A stretch of DNA of 64,000 nt from Aliitabrizicola sp041905595 (GTDB taxonomy: Bacteria; Pseudomonadota; Alphaproteobacteria; Rhodobacterales; Rhodobacteraceae), in NCBI GenBank assembly GCA_041905595.1, contig JAYRKT010000021.1:7036-71035 (forward strand), read 5' to 3'. The translations under genes were made by a program, and so were the position numbers. Of this stretch, positions 35,094 to 45,063 are shown piece after piece. The notes under the pieces are model-generated. The model was not told where the DNA came from. It ran no database searches and saw nothing but the letters and a program-made list of their open reading frames with translations. Within the stretch, counting starts at the first letter, position 1. Each line of letters begins with the position of its first letter.

Positions 35094-36431
35094 TCAGACG
35101 CCCGCGTAGATCTGCGCGATGCGGTCGACGGCCGCCTCTGGCGTCATCTCCTCGCTCTCGCCGGTGCGGCGCGAGGTGAGTTCGACCTTGCCTGTGGCGA
35201 GGCCACGCGGACCGACGGTGATCCGCCAGGGCAGGCCGATCAGGTCCATCGTCGCGAACTTGGCCCCTGCCCGCTCGTCGCGGTCGTCGTAAAGCGGCTC
35301 CAGCCCCTTGGCCGTCAGCGCCTTTACCAGCCCCTCGCAGGCGGCGTCGGTCGCCGCGTCACCTTGCTTGAGGTTCACGATGCCGACCGGGAAGGGCGTG
35401 ACCCCTTCAGGCCAGATGATGCCCTTGTCGTCGTGGCTCGCCTCGATGATCGCGCCGAGCAGGCGCGACACGCCGATGCCGTGCGAGCCCATCTGCACAG
35501 GCACCCGCTCGCCCTTGTCGTTGGTGACGAAGGCGCCCATCGGCTCGGAATACTTGGTGCCGAAGAAGAAGATCTGGCCGACCTCGATCCCGCGCGACGA
35601 GCGGCGGCGGTCTTCGGGGATGGCGTTGAAGATCGCCTCGTCATGGGTCTCGTCGGTGCGGGCGTAGGGCGTGGTCCATTCCTTGACGATCGCCGCGCAT
35701 TCGGCGCGGTTGTCGTAATCCACCACGCGGTCACCGAACTTCAGGTTGGTGATCGCGGCATCGTAGAAGACCTCGCTTTCGCCGGTCGAGGCGAGGACGA
35801 GGAATTCATGGGTGTTGTCGCCGCCGATCGGACCCGAGGCCGCGCGCATCGGGATCGCCTGCAGCCCCATCCGCTCGTAGGTCTTCAGGTAGCTGACCAT
35901 GTGGCGGTTGTAGGCGTGAAGGGCCGAGTCAACGTCGATGTCGAAGTTGTAGCCGTCCTTCATCAGGAACTCGCGGCCGCGCATCACGCCAAAGCGCGGG
36001 CGGATCTCGTCACGGAACTTCCACTGGATGTGGTAGAGCGTCAGCGGCAGGTCCTTGTAGCTGGCCACGTTCGCCCGGAAGATGTCGGTGATCATCTCCT
36101 CGTTCGTGGGCCCATAGAGCATGTCACGCTTGTGGCGATCGGTGATGCGCAGCATCTCCTCGCCGTAGTCGTCGTAGCGGCCAGACTCCCGCCACAGGTC
36201 GGCGGGTTGCAGCGTCGGCATCAGAAGAGGAATATGCCCGGCCTTCTGCTGCTCCTCATGGACGATCTGCTCGATCCGGCGCAGGACACGGTAGCCGAGA
36301 GGCAGCCAGGAATAGATGCCCGCCGCCTGCTGCTTGATCATGCCGGCGCGCAGCATGTAGCGGTGGCTGACGATCTGCGCCTCGGCGGGGTTTTCCTTGA
36401 GCACGGGCAGGAAGTAGCGGGACAGGCGCAT
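35094..36431 (-). CDS. proS: Proline--tRNA ligase (short, no editing insertion)
   Basis: A 445-aa class II synthetase. Motif 2 is seen at FRDEIRPRFGVMRGREFLMKDGYNFD, and motif 3 in VQMGSHGIGVSRLLGAIIEA. The Cys/Ala-editing insertion domain of longer bacterial ProS is absent, the form known in alphaproteobacteria. The C-terminal anticodon-binding domain starts near PFPVGIVNLKQGD. Mischarged Ala-tRNA-Pro would have to be cleared by a separate protein not seen here. Confidence 0.96.
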   Translation of the reverse strand: MRLSRYFLPVLKENPAEAQIVSHRYMLRAGMIKQQAAGIYSWLPLGYRVLRRIEQIVHEEQQKAGHIPLLMPTLQPADLWRESGRYDDYGEEMLRITDRHKRDMLYGPTNEEMITDIFRANVASYKDLPLTLYHIQWKFRDEIRPRFGVMRGREFLMKDGYNFDIDVDSALHAYNRHMVSYLKTYERMGLQAIPMRAASGPIGGDNTHEFLVLASTGESEVFYDAAITNLKFGDRVVDYDNRAECAAIVKEWTTPYARTDETHDEAIFNAIPEDRRRSSRGIEVGQIFFFGTKYSEPMGAFVTNDKGERVPVQMGSHGIGVSRLLGAIIEASHDDKGIIWPEGVTPFPVGIVNLKQGDAATDAACEGLVKALTAKGLEPLYDDRDERAGAKFATMDLIGLPWRITVGPRGLATGKVELTSRRTGESEEMTPEAAVDRIAQIYAGV

Positions 36432-36565
36432 GCGGCGGGCCTCTTGGTTCTGATGTCGCGGTCGTGTCTAGGCGATCGGTTCCGGTCAGGCAAGCACAGG
36501 ACCGCCACCGCGCTTGCATGGGCGGGTCCAAGCGACGATATGGAAGCATCCAGAAGGAGTGCCGC

Positions 36566-37654
36566 ATGTCGCTGCCAGTCCGTGAACAGGTGAAGTATTG
36601 GGGGATCGCGGCAGCGGTCTTCTTTGCCGCGCTCTACCTTCTTGGCAACGTGATGCTGCCTTTTCTGGTTGGCGGCGCGATTGCCTATTTCCTCGATCCG
36701 GTCGCCGACCGGCTGGAACGCCTGGGCCTGAGCCGGGTCTTGTCGGTCATCGTCATCACGGTTTGCGCCGCATTGGTCGTCGTACTTCTGGTCCTTGCGG
36801 TCATCCCTACCCTTTTCGCCCAGCTGACCGCGCTCATCAATGAGGCGCCGACGATCCTGAAGCAGTTGCAGACCTTCCTGCTTGCCCGTTTTCCCGAACT
36901 TGCCGACAGCACCAGCATCATGCGCCAGACGCTCACTCAGATCGGCGAGGGGATCCAGTCGCGCGGGGCTCAACTGGCAAACAGCGTCCTGAACTCGGCG
37001 CTCAGCCTGATTTCGGCCATCGTCTTCATTGTCGTGGTTCCGGTTGTCGCCTTCTACATGCTGCTCGACTGGGACCGGATGATCGCGCGCATCGACGGCT
37101 ATCTGCCGCGCGATCATGCCGACACCATCCGCCAGATCGCCCGTGACATTGACGAGGTCCTGGCGGGCTTCGTGCGCGGTCAGGTCAGCGTCTGCCTCAT
37201 CCTCGGCACTTTCTACGCCATCGCCCTGATGCTGGCCGGGCTGAATTTCGGCCTGATCGTCGGCGCGATCGCCGGGGCGATCACCTTCATCCCTTACGTC
37301 GGATCGCTGGTGGGCGGCGCGCTTGCCATCGGGCTGGCGCTGTTCCAGTTCTGGGGGGACTGGTGGTCGATCGGTCTGGTCGCCGGCATCTTTGCGATCG
37401 GACAGTTCTTCGAAGGCAACATCCTGTCCCCGAAGCTCGTCGGCGGATCGGTCGGCTTGCACCCGGTCTGGCTCCTGTTCGCCCTGTCGGCCTTTGGGGC
37501 GCTGTTTGGCTTTGTCGGCATGCTGGTCGCGGTGCCGGTGGCAGCAGTCATTGGCGTGCTCGTCCGCTTTGCGCTGGCACAGTATCAGGGCAGCCCGCTT
37601 TACCGGGGCGAGTCCGCCAGGATCCGGTCCTGGGAGGACGAGAGCTCATCGTGA
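36566..37654 (+). CDS. AI-2E family transporter/PerM-like permease
   Basis: A 362-aa inner-membrane protein with about eight helices: two pairs at each end and a long amphipathic middle (about 90-150) typical of the AI-2E/PerM family. Conserved VVPVVAFYMLLDWDRM and FIPYVGSLVGGALAIGLALFQF motifs are present. Despite the family name, few members are proven AI-2 exporters. ATG 36566 has AAGGAG upstream. Its stop overlaps the hdaA GTG by four bases. Confidence 0.9.
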   Translation: MSLPVREQVKYWGIAAAVFFAALYLLGNVMLPFLVGGAIAYFLDPVADRLERLGLSRVLSVIVITVCAALVVVLLVLAVIPTLFAQLTALINEAPTILKQLQTFLLARFPELADSTSIMRQTLTQIGEGIQSRGAQLANSVLNSALSLISAIVFIVVVPVVAFYMLLDWDRMIARIDGYLPRDHADTIRQIARDIDEVLAGFVRGQVSVCLILGTFYAIALMLAGLNFGLIVGAIAGAITFIPYVGSLVGGALAIGLALFQFWGDWWSIGLVAGIFAIGQFFEGNILSPKLVGGSVGLHPVWLLFALSAFGALFGFVGMLVAVPVAAVIGVLVRFALAQYQGSPLYRGESARIRSWEDESSS

Positions 37655-38331
37655 TCCGGCAATTGGCCTTTGATCTGCCCTCGCGCGTCGCGCTTGGGCG
37701 CGAGGATTTCTTCGTCTCTCCCTCGAACGCCGTCGCCGTCGCCGCCGTCGGCGGTTGGCGCGACTGGCCGGGCGGGCGCATGCTGCTGCTTGGGGCTGCC
37801 GGATCGGGCAAGACCCACCTCGCCCATGTGTGGGCAGCAGAAGCGGGCGGACAGATCGCCGCCGCCGGGGCGCTCGCCGGCCTCGACCCTACCGCGCTGA
37901 CCGCGGACCCGCTTGTGGTCGAGGATGCCCACCGCATCGCCGGCGACCGGGCCGCCGAGACTGCGCTCTTTCATCTTCACAACCTTGCAGCGGCCCAGGG
38001 CCAGCCGCTGTTGCTGACCGCCGCCAGCCCGGCGCGTGACTGGGGCCTGGTTCTGCCCGACCTCCTGAGCCGGGTGCAGGCCTTTCCGCTTGCGCGACTG
38101 GAGCCACCCGACGACGCACTTCTGTCAGCGGTCCTGATCAAGCTTTTCGCGGACCGCCAGATCACCGTCGCGCCCTCCCTGATCCCCTATCTTGTCAGCC
38201 GCATGGACCGCTCCTTTGCCGCAGCCCATGATCTGGTCGCGGCCCTTGACGCCAGATCGCTGGCCGAGGGGCGCCCGATCACCCGGCAGCTCGCCGCCCC
38301 GTTGCTGGACAGCGGAGGGTCGGCGCAGTAG
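37651..38331 (+). CDS. hdaA: DnaA-related regulatory protein HdaA
   Basis: A 226-aa AAA+ protein similar to DnaA domain III. Walker A is LLGAAGSGKTHLAH; the Walker-B-like segment PLVVEDAHRI and sensor II (MDRSFAAAHDLVAALD) follow. There is no DNA-binding domain IV. It promotes DnaA-ATP hydrolysis with the beta clamp; the N-terminal QLAFDLP is a clamp-binding motif. GTG start overlapping the permease stop. The permease-hdaA-ppk order is common in the family. Confidence 0.9.
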   Translation: MIRQLAFDLPSRVALGREDFFVSPSNAVAVAAVGGWRDWPGGRMLLLGAAGSGKTHLAHVWAAEAGGQIAAAGALAGLDPTALTADPLVVEDAHRIAGDRAAETALFHLHNLAAAQGQPLLLTAASPARDWGLVLPDLLSRVQAFPLARLEPPDDALLSAVLIKLFADRQITVAPSLIPYLVSRMDRSFAAAHDLVAALDARSLAEGRPITRQLAAPLLDSGGSAQ

Positions 38332-38362
38332 CCTCACTGCAAAAAGCGCGAGCAGCTTCGCC

Positions 38363-40537
38363 ATGACCCAGGCCGATTTCCTCAAGGTTCCCTTCGCCCA
38401 GTCGATCCCCCTGCCCGAGGCCGAGATCACAGGCCCCGCCCGCTATTTCAACCGCGAGCTCAGCTGGCTGGCCTTCAACTGGCGTGTGCTGGAAGAGGCG
38501 GCGAACCCGAAGGTGCCGCTTCTGGAACGGCTGCGCTTCCTGTCGATCTCGGCCACCAACCTGGATGAATTCTACACCGTCCGCGTCGCTGGCCTGCGTG
38601 AACTGGCGCGGGCCGGCAACGCCATGCTGTCCGAGGATGGCCGCACCCCGGCCGAGCAGCTTGCCCTCATCAACGCCGATGCGCGGCGGCTGATGCAGAC
38701 CCAGCAGACAACGCTGAACAAGCTCAAGCGCGAGATGGAGGCGGAAGGGATCGCGATCCTGACCCGGTCGAAGCTCACCTCGCGCGACTTCAAGTTCCTC
38801 GAGGCGCATTTCCTTGCCAAGGTGTTCCCGATCCTGTCGCCGCTGGCGATCGACCCGGCGCATCCTTTCCCCTTCATTCCCAACACCGGCTTCTGCCTTG
38901 GCCTGCAACTGGAACGCAGCCGCGACGGCCGGCCCCTGCAGGCGCTTCTCCCGATCCCTCAGCAGATCACCCGCTTCATCGCACTTCCCGCGCGCCCCGG
39001 CGAATATCGCTTTCTGCCGCTGGAAGAGCTACTGATGCTGCATCTCAACATGCTGTTTCCCGGTTATGTCGATCGCGGCCACTGCACCTTCCGCGTGCTT
39101 CGCGACAGCGACATCGAGGTCGAGGACGAAGCCGAGGATCTGGTGCGTGAGTTCGAGACGGCGCTAAAACGCCGCCGGCGCGGGCAGGTCATCCGGATGA
39201 AGATCTCGGCCGGCGCGCCGGAAGACCTTCGTGGGCTCATCATGGAGGAACTGGGCGTTACCGAGGACGAGGTGGTCGAGGTGCGCGGCCTGCTTGGCGT
39301 GGCGGACCTGAAGGAACTGGTGCTCGACAGCCGCCGGGATCTTCTCTGGCCCGCCTTCATTCCGCGCGTGCCCGAGCGGGTGCAGGACCACGAGGGCGAC
39401 ATGTTCGCCGCGATCCGCCAGAAGGACATGCTGCTGCACCACCCCTACGAAACCTTCGACATGGTCATCCGCTTCATCGCCCAGGCGGCCCGCGACCCCA
39501 ACGTGCTGGCCATCAAGCAGACGCTTTACCGCACGAGCTATGACAGCCCCGTCGTGGACGCGCTTTGCGAAGCAGCCGAGGCCGGCAAGTCGGTGACGGC
39601 GCTGGTCGAGTTGAAAGCCCGCTTCGACGAAGCCGCGAACATCCGCCAGTCGCGGCGGCTGGAACGGGCCGGGGCGCATGTCGTCTACGGCTTCATCAAC
39701 TACAAGACCCACGCCAAGATCGCGACCGTTGTGCGGCGCGAGGGCGAGAACCTTGTCACCTATACCCATTACGGAACCGGCAACTACCACCCGATCACCG
39801 CGCGCATCTATACCGACCTGAGCCTGTTTACCTGCGACCCGGCGCTTGGCCGCGACGCCTCGAAGGTCTTCAACTACCTGTCGGGATACGTGCAGCCCGA
39901 GGGGCTGGAGAACCTCGCCATCTCGCCCATCACGCTGAAGCCGCGCCTTCTGGAACTGATCGCCGCCGAGGCGGCCCATGCCCGCGCCGGCCGCCCCGCC
40001 GCGATCTGGGCCAAGATGAACAGCCTGATCGAGCCCGATGTCATCGATGCGCTTTACGAGGCGAGCAATGCGGGCGTGAAGATCAGCCTTGTCGTGCGCG
40101 GCATCTGTGGCGTCCGCCCGGGCATCAAGGGGCTGAGCGAGAACATCCGGGTCAAGTCGATCGTCGGGCGATTCCTCGAACACAGCCGCATCGTCTGCTT
40201 CGGCAACGGCCAGGGCCTGCCCTCGAAGAAGGCGCGGGTGTTCATCTCCTCGGCCGACTGGATGAGCCGCAACCTGACGCGCAGGGTCGAAACTCTGGTC
40301 GAGATCCAGAACGCCACCGTCAAGGAACAGATCGTCAGCCAGATCATGGTGGCCAACATGGCGGACGAGGCGCAAAGCTGGGTCCTGCAGCCGGATGGCC
40401 GATACTACCGCGACCTCGGCGACGGGCAGCAGACGCTGTTCAACTGCCACCGTTTCTTCATGGAGAACCCGTCACTTTCCGGACGCGGCACGGCGGGGGC
40501 CAAGGACGTCCCGCGCCTCGCACAATCCACCGATTGA
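38363..40537 (+). CDS. ppk: Polyphosphate kinase 1
   Basis: A 724-aa enzyme that makes polyphosphate from ATP. The N-terminal domain begins RYFNRELSWLAFNWRVLEEA. Catalytic histidines are in NYKTHAKIATVVRREG and the later EHSRIVCFGNG segment; the tail has ADWMSRNLTRRVETLVEI. Full length and intact. ATG 38363 was chosen at the conserved MTQADFL start; the frame extends back into hdaA. It is 66 bases before ppx. Confidence 0.96.
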   Translation: MTQADFLKVPFAQSIPLPEAEITGPARYFNRELSWLAFNWRVLEEAANPKVPLLERLRFLSISATNLDEFYTVRVAGLRELARAGNAMLSEDGRTPAEQLALINADARRLMQTQQTTLNKLKREMEAEGIAILTRSKLTSRDFKFLEAHFLAKVFPILSPLAIDPAHPFPFIPNTGFCLGLQLERSRDGRPLQALLPIPQQITRFIALPARPGEYRFLPLEELLMLHLNMLFPGYVDRGHCTFRVLRDSDIEVEDEAEDLVREFETALKRRRRGQVIRMKISAGAPEDLRGLIMEELGVTEDEVVEVRGLLGVADLKELVLDSRRDLLWPAFIPRVPERVQDHEGDMFAAIRQKDMLLHHPYETFDMVIRFIAQAARDPNVLAIKQTLYRTSYDSPVVDALCEAAEAGKSVTALVELKARFDEAANIRQSRRLERAGAHVVYGFINYKTHAKIATVVRREGENLVTYTHYGTGNYHPITARIYTDLSLFTCDPALGRDASKVFNYLSGYVQPEGLENLAISPITLKPRLLELIAAEAAHARAGRPAAIWAKMNSLIEPDVIDALYEASNAGVKISLVVRGICGVRPGIKGLSENIRVKSIVGRFLEHSRIVCFGNGQGLPSKKARVFISSADWMSRNLTRRVETLVEIQNATVKEQIVSQIMVANMADEAQSWVLQPDGRYYRDLGDGQQTLFNCHRFFMENPSLSGRGTAGAKDVPRLAQSTD

Positions 40538-40603
40538 CACCCGCCAAGGATTGACCCCTGCCGCCCCGGACGGCATGGTCGCGCCGGACGACGGAGAAGG
40601 CGC

Positions 40604-42151
40604 ATGAAGCACAAGGGCAGGGAATTGGAGGATGACTGGGGCCCGTACGGCCGCCCGATTCTGGAGGATCCCTCGGCGCGGGCATTGAGCCGCGTCGGCG
40701 TCGTCGATGTCGGTTCCAACTCGGTGCGGATGGTGGTCTTTGACGGCGCAGCCCGGAGCCCTGCCTATTTCTACAACGAGAAGGTCATGTGCGGCCTTGG
40801 CGCCGGTCTGGTCGAAACCGGGCGGCTAAACCCGCGAGGGCGGGAACGGGCGCTTATCGCATTGAAACGCTTCGCCCTTCTGGCCGACGGCATGGGCATC
40901 TCGCCGCTGCGCGTCGTCGCCACCGCCGCCGTGCGCGAAGCGATCGACGGGCCGGAATTCCAGGCGCAGGTGCTGCGCGAAACCGGCTTGAAGATGTTCG
41001 TGATCTCAGGCGACGAAGAGGCCCGCATCTCGGCCCAGGGCGTGCTTCTGGGCTGGCCCGATGCGCGTGGCATCGTCTCGGACATCGGCGGCAACTCGAT
41101 GGAACTGGCCGAGGTCGGCGAAGGCCGGGTCGGCAAGCGCGCGACTTCGCCGCTCGGTCCGTTCCGGCTGCAGCAGGTCAAGGGCGGCGCCAAGGCGCGC
41201 AAGGCGCATATCGCCGGCATCCTCGAAAAGATGCGCCCCCTCTTCACCGAGGAATCGCCCCGTCTCTACCTCGTGGGCGGCTCGTGGCGGGTGATCGCGC
41301 GGCTCGACATGCTGCGCCGGTCCTATCCGCTGACAGTCCTGCACGAATACCGGATGATGCCGGACCATCTGCTTGAGACGCTGGACTGGATCGCCTCCAG
41401 CGACCACGCCTCGTTGCGAACGCAGACCGGGACGTCGCAGGAACGGATGGACCTTGTTCCGCTTGCCTGCGAAGTGTTGCGCGGCCTTGTCACCACCTTC
41501 CGCCCGCGCGAGGTCGATGTTTCGGCCTATGGCATCCGCGAGGGGCTGCTCTACGAACAGATGTCGGAGGGGCTGCGTGCCCGCGACCCGCTGATCGAAG
41601 CCGCGCGGGTGATGGAGGCGACATCATCGCGCATCCCGGGCTTTGGCAAGAAGCTGTTCGCCTTTCTTGCGCCCCTGTTCGAGGAAACGCCCCCCGAACA
41701 GTTGCGCCTCATCAAGGCCGCCTGCCTTCTGCACGACACCGCCTGGCGTGCCCACCCCGATTACCGCGCCGAGATCTGCTTTGACAACGCGACGCGCGCC
41801 AACCTGGGCGGGCTCGACCATCCGGGCCGCGTCTTCCTCGGCCTCGCACTTCTGCACCGCTACAAGAACTCGCGCGCCGGGTCGCGGATGGAGCCGCTCT
41901 TCCGCCTGCTCGATGACGACCGCCTGCGCGAAGCCGAGGTTCTGGGCAAGGCGATGCGCTTTGGCGCGATGTTCTCGGTTTCGGATCCGGGCAAGGCGGG
42001 GTCGCTCCGTCTTGATCGCAAGCGCGCCACGATCGAGCTGAGCCTCAGTCCGCTTGGCGTCGGCCTGTTCGGCGAGGTGGCGCAGGCCCGCTTCACATCG
42101 TTTGCGCAATCTCTCCGCGCCACTCCTTCCGTCACTCTGCAGAAAGCCTGA
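40604..42151 (+). CDS. ppx: Exopolyphosphatase (Ppx/GppA family)
   Basis: A 515-aa ASKHA-fold phosphohydrolase that removes phosphate from polyphosphate or pppGpp. GVVDVGSNSVRMVVFDG is the phosphate-1 loop, VATAAVREA and VSDIGGNSMELAEV the conserved Ppx segments, and a C-terminal HD-like domain follows (LLHDTAWRAHPDYR). GGAGAAGG precedes the ATG. With ppk it sets the polyphosphate pool. Confidence 0.95.
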   Translation: MKHKGRELEDDWGPYGRPILEDPSARALSRVGVVDVGSNSVRMVVFDGAARSPAYFYNEKVMCGLGAGLVETGRLNPRGRERALIALKRFALLADGMGISPLRVVATAAVREAIDGPEFQAQVLRETGLKMFVISGDEEARISAQGVLLGWPDARGIVSDIGGNSMELAEVGEGRVGKRATSPLGPFRLQQVKGGAKARKAHIAGILEKMRPLFTEESPRLYLVGGSWRVIARLDMLRRSYPLTVLHEYRMMPDHLLETLDWIASSDHASLRTQTGTSQERMDLVPLACEVLRGLVTTFRPREVDVSAYGIREGLLYEQMSEGLRARDPLIEAARVMEATSSRIPGFGKKLFAFLAPLFEETPPEQLRLIKAACLLHDTAWRAHPDYRAEICFDNATRANLGGLDHPGRVFLGLALLHRYKNSRAGSRMEPLFRLLDDDRLREAEVLGKAMRFGAMFSVSDPGKAGSLRLDRKRATIELSLSPLGVGLFGEVAQARFTSFAQSLRATPSVTLQKA

Positions 42152-42156
42152 CTTCG

Positions 42157-42765
42157 ATGCGTCTCGATCATATCGCCCTGTCCGCCGCCACGCTCGAAGA
42201 TGGCGCCCGTCATGTGGAGCTGGCCCTGGGCGTGACACCGGTCGCGGGCGGACGCCATCGCCACATGGGCACGCACAACCTGCTGGTCGGCCTGGGCGAC
42301 ATCTATCTGGAAATCATCGCCATCGACCCCGACGCGCCAAAGCCGGATTGGCCGCGTTGGTTCGATCTGGACAACCTTGCGGGGGAACCGCGACTGACGA
42401 ACTGGATCGTTGCGTGCGAAAACCTAAAGTCGGAAATCGCCGCCGGCCCCGAGGGCATCGGCCATCCGGTGAAGCTGGAGCGCGGAAGCCTACACTGGCA
42501 GATGGCAATTCCCGAAGACGGCAAGCTGCCCTATGACGATGCCTTCCCCGCGCTGATCCATTGGGAAGGCACCGATCACCCGATCCACCACATCCCCGAC
42601 AGCGGGTTGCGACTGGTCCGGCTCGAGGTGATCCATCCCCGGGCCGGCGCGCTGCGCCATGTGCTCGAAGGGCGGTTCCACGATCCGCGCGTCGCAATCG
42701 TCGAGGGCGCGCAAAAGGCAATCCGGGCCGAGTTCCACGGGCCGAACGGCGAATGCTTCCTGTGA
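42157..42765 (+). CDS. VOC/glyoxalase-like domain protein
   Basis: A 202-aa protein of the vicinal oxygen chelate fold (glyoxalase_3-like). Conserved pieces are MRLDHIALSAATLEDGARH, RHRHMGTHNLLVGLGDIYLEIIAIDP and a C-terminal GALRHVLEG. Substrate unknown. It starts six bases after ppx and overlaps the acetyltransferase gene, so the genes form a string that is likely read from one message. Confidence 0.85.
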   Translation: MRLDHIALSAATLEDGARHVELALGVTPVAGGRHRHMGTHNLLVGLGDIYLEIIAIDPDAPKPDWPRWFDLDNLAGEPRLTNWIVACENLKSEIAAGPEGIGHPVKLERGSLHWQMAIPEDGKLPYDDAFPALIHWEGTDHPIHHIPDSGLRLVRLEVIHPRAGALRHVLEGRFHDPRVAIVEGAQKAIRAEFHGPNGECFL

Positions 42766-43241
42766 CAATCGGGACCGCTGCCGCACAGGATGCGCCCGCG
42801 GTCCTGGCGATCTACAACCACTACATCCGCCACACTGTCGTCAACTTCGCCTCAACCGAGAAGACCCTGGCCGAGGTCGAGGCGATGATCGCCACCCGGC
42901 CGGCCTTCTTCGTCGCGAGGCGCGGCGGCGAGGTGGCGGGCTTTGCCACTTACGCGCAGTTCCGGGGCGGCGACGGCTATGCGCGCTGCATGGAGCACAC
43001 GATCCTGCTGCGTCCCGATGCCTCGGGCGCGGGGCTTGGCCGCGCGCTTCTGACCGCAGTCGAGGACCACGCCCGGGCGGGCGGCGCGCATTCGATCTTT
43101 GCCGGCGTCGCTGCCGAAAACGTCGCGGGACGCGCCTTCCATGCCGCCATGGGCTACCGCGAGGCCTGTCTCCTCCCCCAGACCGGCTGGAAGTTCGACC
43201 GCTGGCTCGACCTTGTGCTGATGCAGAAATTCCTCTCCTGA
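42753..43241 (+). CDS. GNAT N-acetyltransferase (phosphinothricin acetyltransferase-like)
   Basis: A 162-aa acetyl-CoA-dependent transferase. IYNHYIRHTVVNF at the N-terminus and the acetyl-CoA loop GAGLGRALL are typical of the PAT/YncA group, which acetylates amino-acid analogues. The start is ATG 42753, overlapping the VOC gene by 13 bases. GTG 42762 is an alternative that would give the more usual MTIG start. Confidence 0.88.
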   Translation: MLPVTIGTAAAQDAPAVLAIYNHYIRHTVVNFASTEKTLAEVEAMIATRPAFFVARRGGEVAGFATYAQFRGGDGYARCMEHTILLRPDASGAGLGRALLTAVEDHARAGGAHSIFAGVAAENVAGRAFHAAMGYREACLLPQTGWKFDRWLDLVLMQKFLS

Positions 43242-43272
43242 CAGCGCGTCGCGGCTTCTCTATGCTGGGTCC

Positions 43273-43956
43273 ATGTCGATCTGGACCCGCATCGCAGACG
43301 CCTTGGCTGCCCTCGTCTCTGGCGAGGGGCTGTCCGCGGTATTCGACAGGCTGCGCACCCCTCCGGAGCGATCGGTGGCCTTCACCATCGCCGTGATCGC
43401 GCTTGGCGCGAAAATGGCCAAGGCCGACGGCACGGTGACACGCGACGAGGTTTCGGCCTTCCGCCAGGTCTTTGCCATCCCGCCCGGCGAAGAACAGAAT
43501 GCCGCCCGCGTCTTCAACCTCGCGCGGCAGGACGTTGCCGGATTTGACGCCTATGCGCGCAAGATCGCCGCCATGTTCCGCGACAACCGCGCCGTCCTGA
43601 CCGATCTGATGGAGGGGCTGTTCTTTGTGGCGGTAGCGGATGGCGCCTATCATCCCGCCGAAGAGGACTTTCTGCACAAGGTCGCCGGGATCTTCGGGCT
43701 GGAAGAGCGGGCCTTCCGGGCGATCCGGGCGCATTTCGTGCCCGATGCGCCGAAGGACCCGCATGACATCCTCGGCATCCCGCCCGATGCCACCATCGAA
43801 CAGGCCCGCGCGGCGTGGAAACAGGCGGTGCGCGATTGCCACCCAGACCGGATGATCGCCCGCGGTGTGCCGGAAGAGGCGCTGCGGCTGGCGGAACGCC
43901 GGCTGATCGCCATCAACGAGGCCTGGGAAGAGCTGTCGTCCCGGCAGGCGGCCTGA
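43273..43956 (+). CDS. DjlA-like co-chaperone (TerB plus J domain)
   Basis: A 227-aa protein. A TerB-like helical domain (about 35-150, with KMAKADGTVTRDEV and VAVADGAYHPAEEDFL acidic repeats) is followed by a C-terminal J domain with the essential HPD in AVRDCHPDRM. It would stimulate DnaK ATPase. The usual N-terminal membrane helix of DjlA is weak here. The stop overlaps the next start (TGATG). Confidence 0.88.
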   Translation: MSIWTRIADALAALVSGEGLSAVFDRLRTPPERSVAFTIAVIALGAKMAKADGTVTRDEVSAFRQVFAIPPGEEQNAARVFNLARQDVAGFDAYARKIAAMFRDNRAVLTDLMEGLFFVAVADGAYHPAEEDFLHKVAGIFGLEERAFRAIRAHFVPDAPKDPHDILGIPPDATIEQARAAWKQAVRDCHPDRMIARGVPEEALRLAERRLIAINEAWEELSSRQAA

Positions 43957-45026
43957 TGCGGCCACTGCGGATCGCCACCTACAATGTCGAATGGTTCACC
44001 CAGCTCTTCGGCAATGACAACCGGCTGCTGACCGATCGCGAATGGTCGGCGCGCTACAACGTCACCCGCGGGGATCAGGCCGACTCGCTTGGCATCGTGT
44101 TCACCGCGATGGATGCGGACGGGGTGATGATCATCGAAGGGCCCAACCAGGGGCACCGGCGCGACACCGTTCTCGCCCTGCAGAACTTCGCGCGGTACTA
44201 CCAGCTCCGCACCTCGCGCGCGATCATGGGTTTCTCCAATGACTCGCATCAGGAAATCGCCTTTCTCTACGACCCCGAGCGTATCCAGGCCCGACATGAC
44301 CCGCGGGGCGGGGGCGAGCGGGATGCCTCGGGGGCCCGCGCCAGGGCGCCGCGCTTCGATACCTCATTCTACTTCGACATAGACGTCGATGCAGTGCCCG
44401 AACTCATCCGTTTCTCGAAGCCGCCGCTTGAACTTGCGGTCGAGGCCGATGGCCAGGCCCTGCGCCTGATCGGCGTCCATGCCAAATCCAAGGCCCCGCA
44501 TGGCGCCAACTCGCCCGAGGAAGAAATGCGCATCGCCATCGACAACCGACGCAAGCAGCTCGCCGAATGCGTCTGGCTACGCCGCCGGGTGGACGAACAT
44601 CTGGCCGCAGGCGACAGCGTCATGGTCATGGGCGACTTCAACGATGGCCCGGGCCTGGACCAATACGAGGCGCTGTTCGGCCATTCCGGGATCGAGGTTG
44701 TCCTCGGCCAGAACTGCGCGCCCGGGATGAAGCTTCATGACCCGCATGCCGATCTCGCGCTGGTGCGCAAGCCGGCGCTCACGCCGACCTCGGCGCGGTT
44801 CTGGCTGGACGACCAGAAGCGGTATTTCGAAGCGATGCTTGATTACATCATGATCTCGCCCGACCTCGCCGCCCGAAAGCCCGCCTGGCGCATCTGGCAT
44901 CCGCTCAACGATCCCGGCTGCCTGAAGGTGCCGGAACTGCGCGAGGCGCTGCTGGCAGCTTCGGACCATTTCCCGGTCAGCATCGACATCGACCTGAACC
45001 GCCCGTCGCCCCCGCCGAGCTTGTGA
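43956..45026 (+). CDS. Endonuclease/exonuclease/phosphatase family protein
   Basis: A 356-aa metal-dependent phosphodiesterase fold. IATYNVEWF carries the first Asn, VMIIEGPNQG replaces the usual metal-binding E-x-Q context, VMVMGDFNDGPG has the catalytic Asp-Asn, and AASDHFPVSIDI the final Asp-His. No signal peptide. Substrate unknown; DNA, lipid and phosphoinositide members share this fold. The start overlaps the DjlA-like gene by one base. Confidence 0.88.
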   Translation: MRPLRIATYNVEWFTQLFGNDNRLLTDREWSARYNVTRGDQADSLGIVFTAMDADGVMIIEGPNQGHRRDTVLALQNFARYYQLRTSRAIMGFSNDSHQEIAFLYDPERIQARHDPRGGGERDASGARARAPRFDTSFYFDIDVDAVPELIRFSKPPLELAVEADGQALRLIGVHAKSKAPHGANSPEEEMRIAIDNRRKQLAECVWLRRRVDEHLAAGDSVMVMGDFNDGPGLDQYEALFGHSGIEVVLGQNCAPGMKLHDPHADLALVRKPALTPTSARFWLDDQKRYFEAMLDYIMISPDLAARKPAWRIWHPLNDPGCLKVPELREALLAASDHFPVSIDIDLNRPSPPPSL

Positions 45027-45063
45027 TTGGAAACTGTCGTAAAGTTCGACTAGGCTGCTCCTC

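Noticed and set aside
35364..36593. 409-aa plus-strand frame opposite proS
   Set aside because: Lies wholly on the opposite strand of an intact proS and shows no family features.
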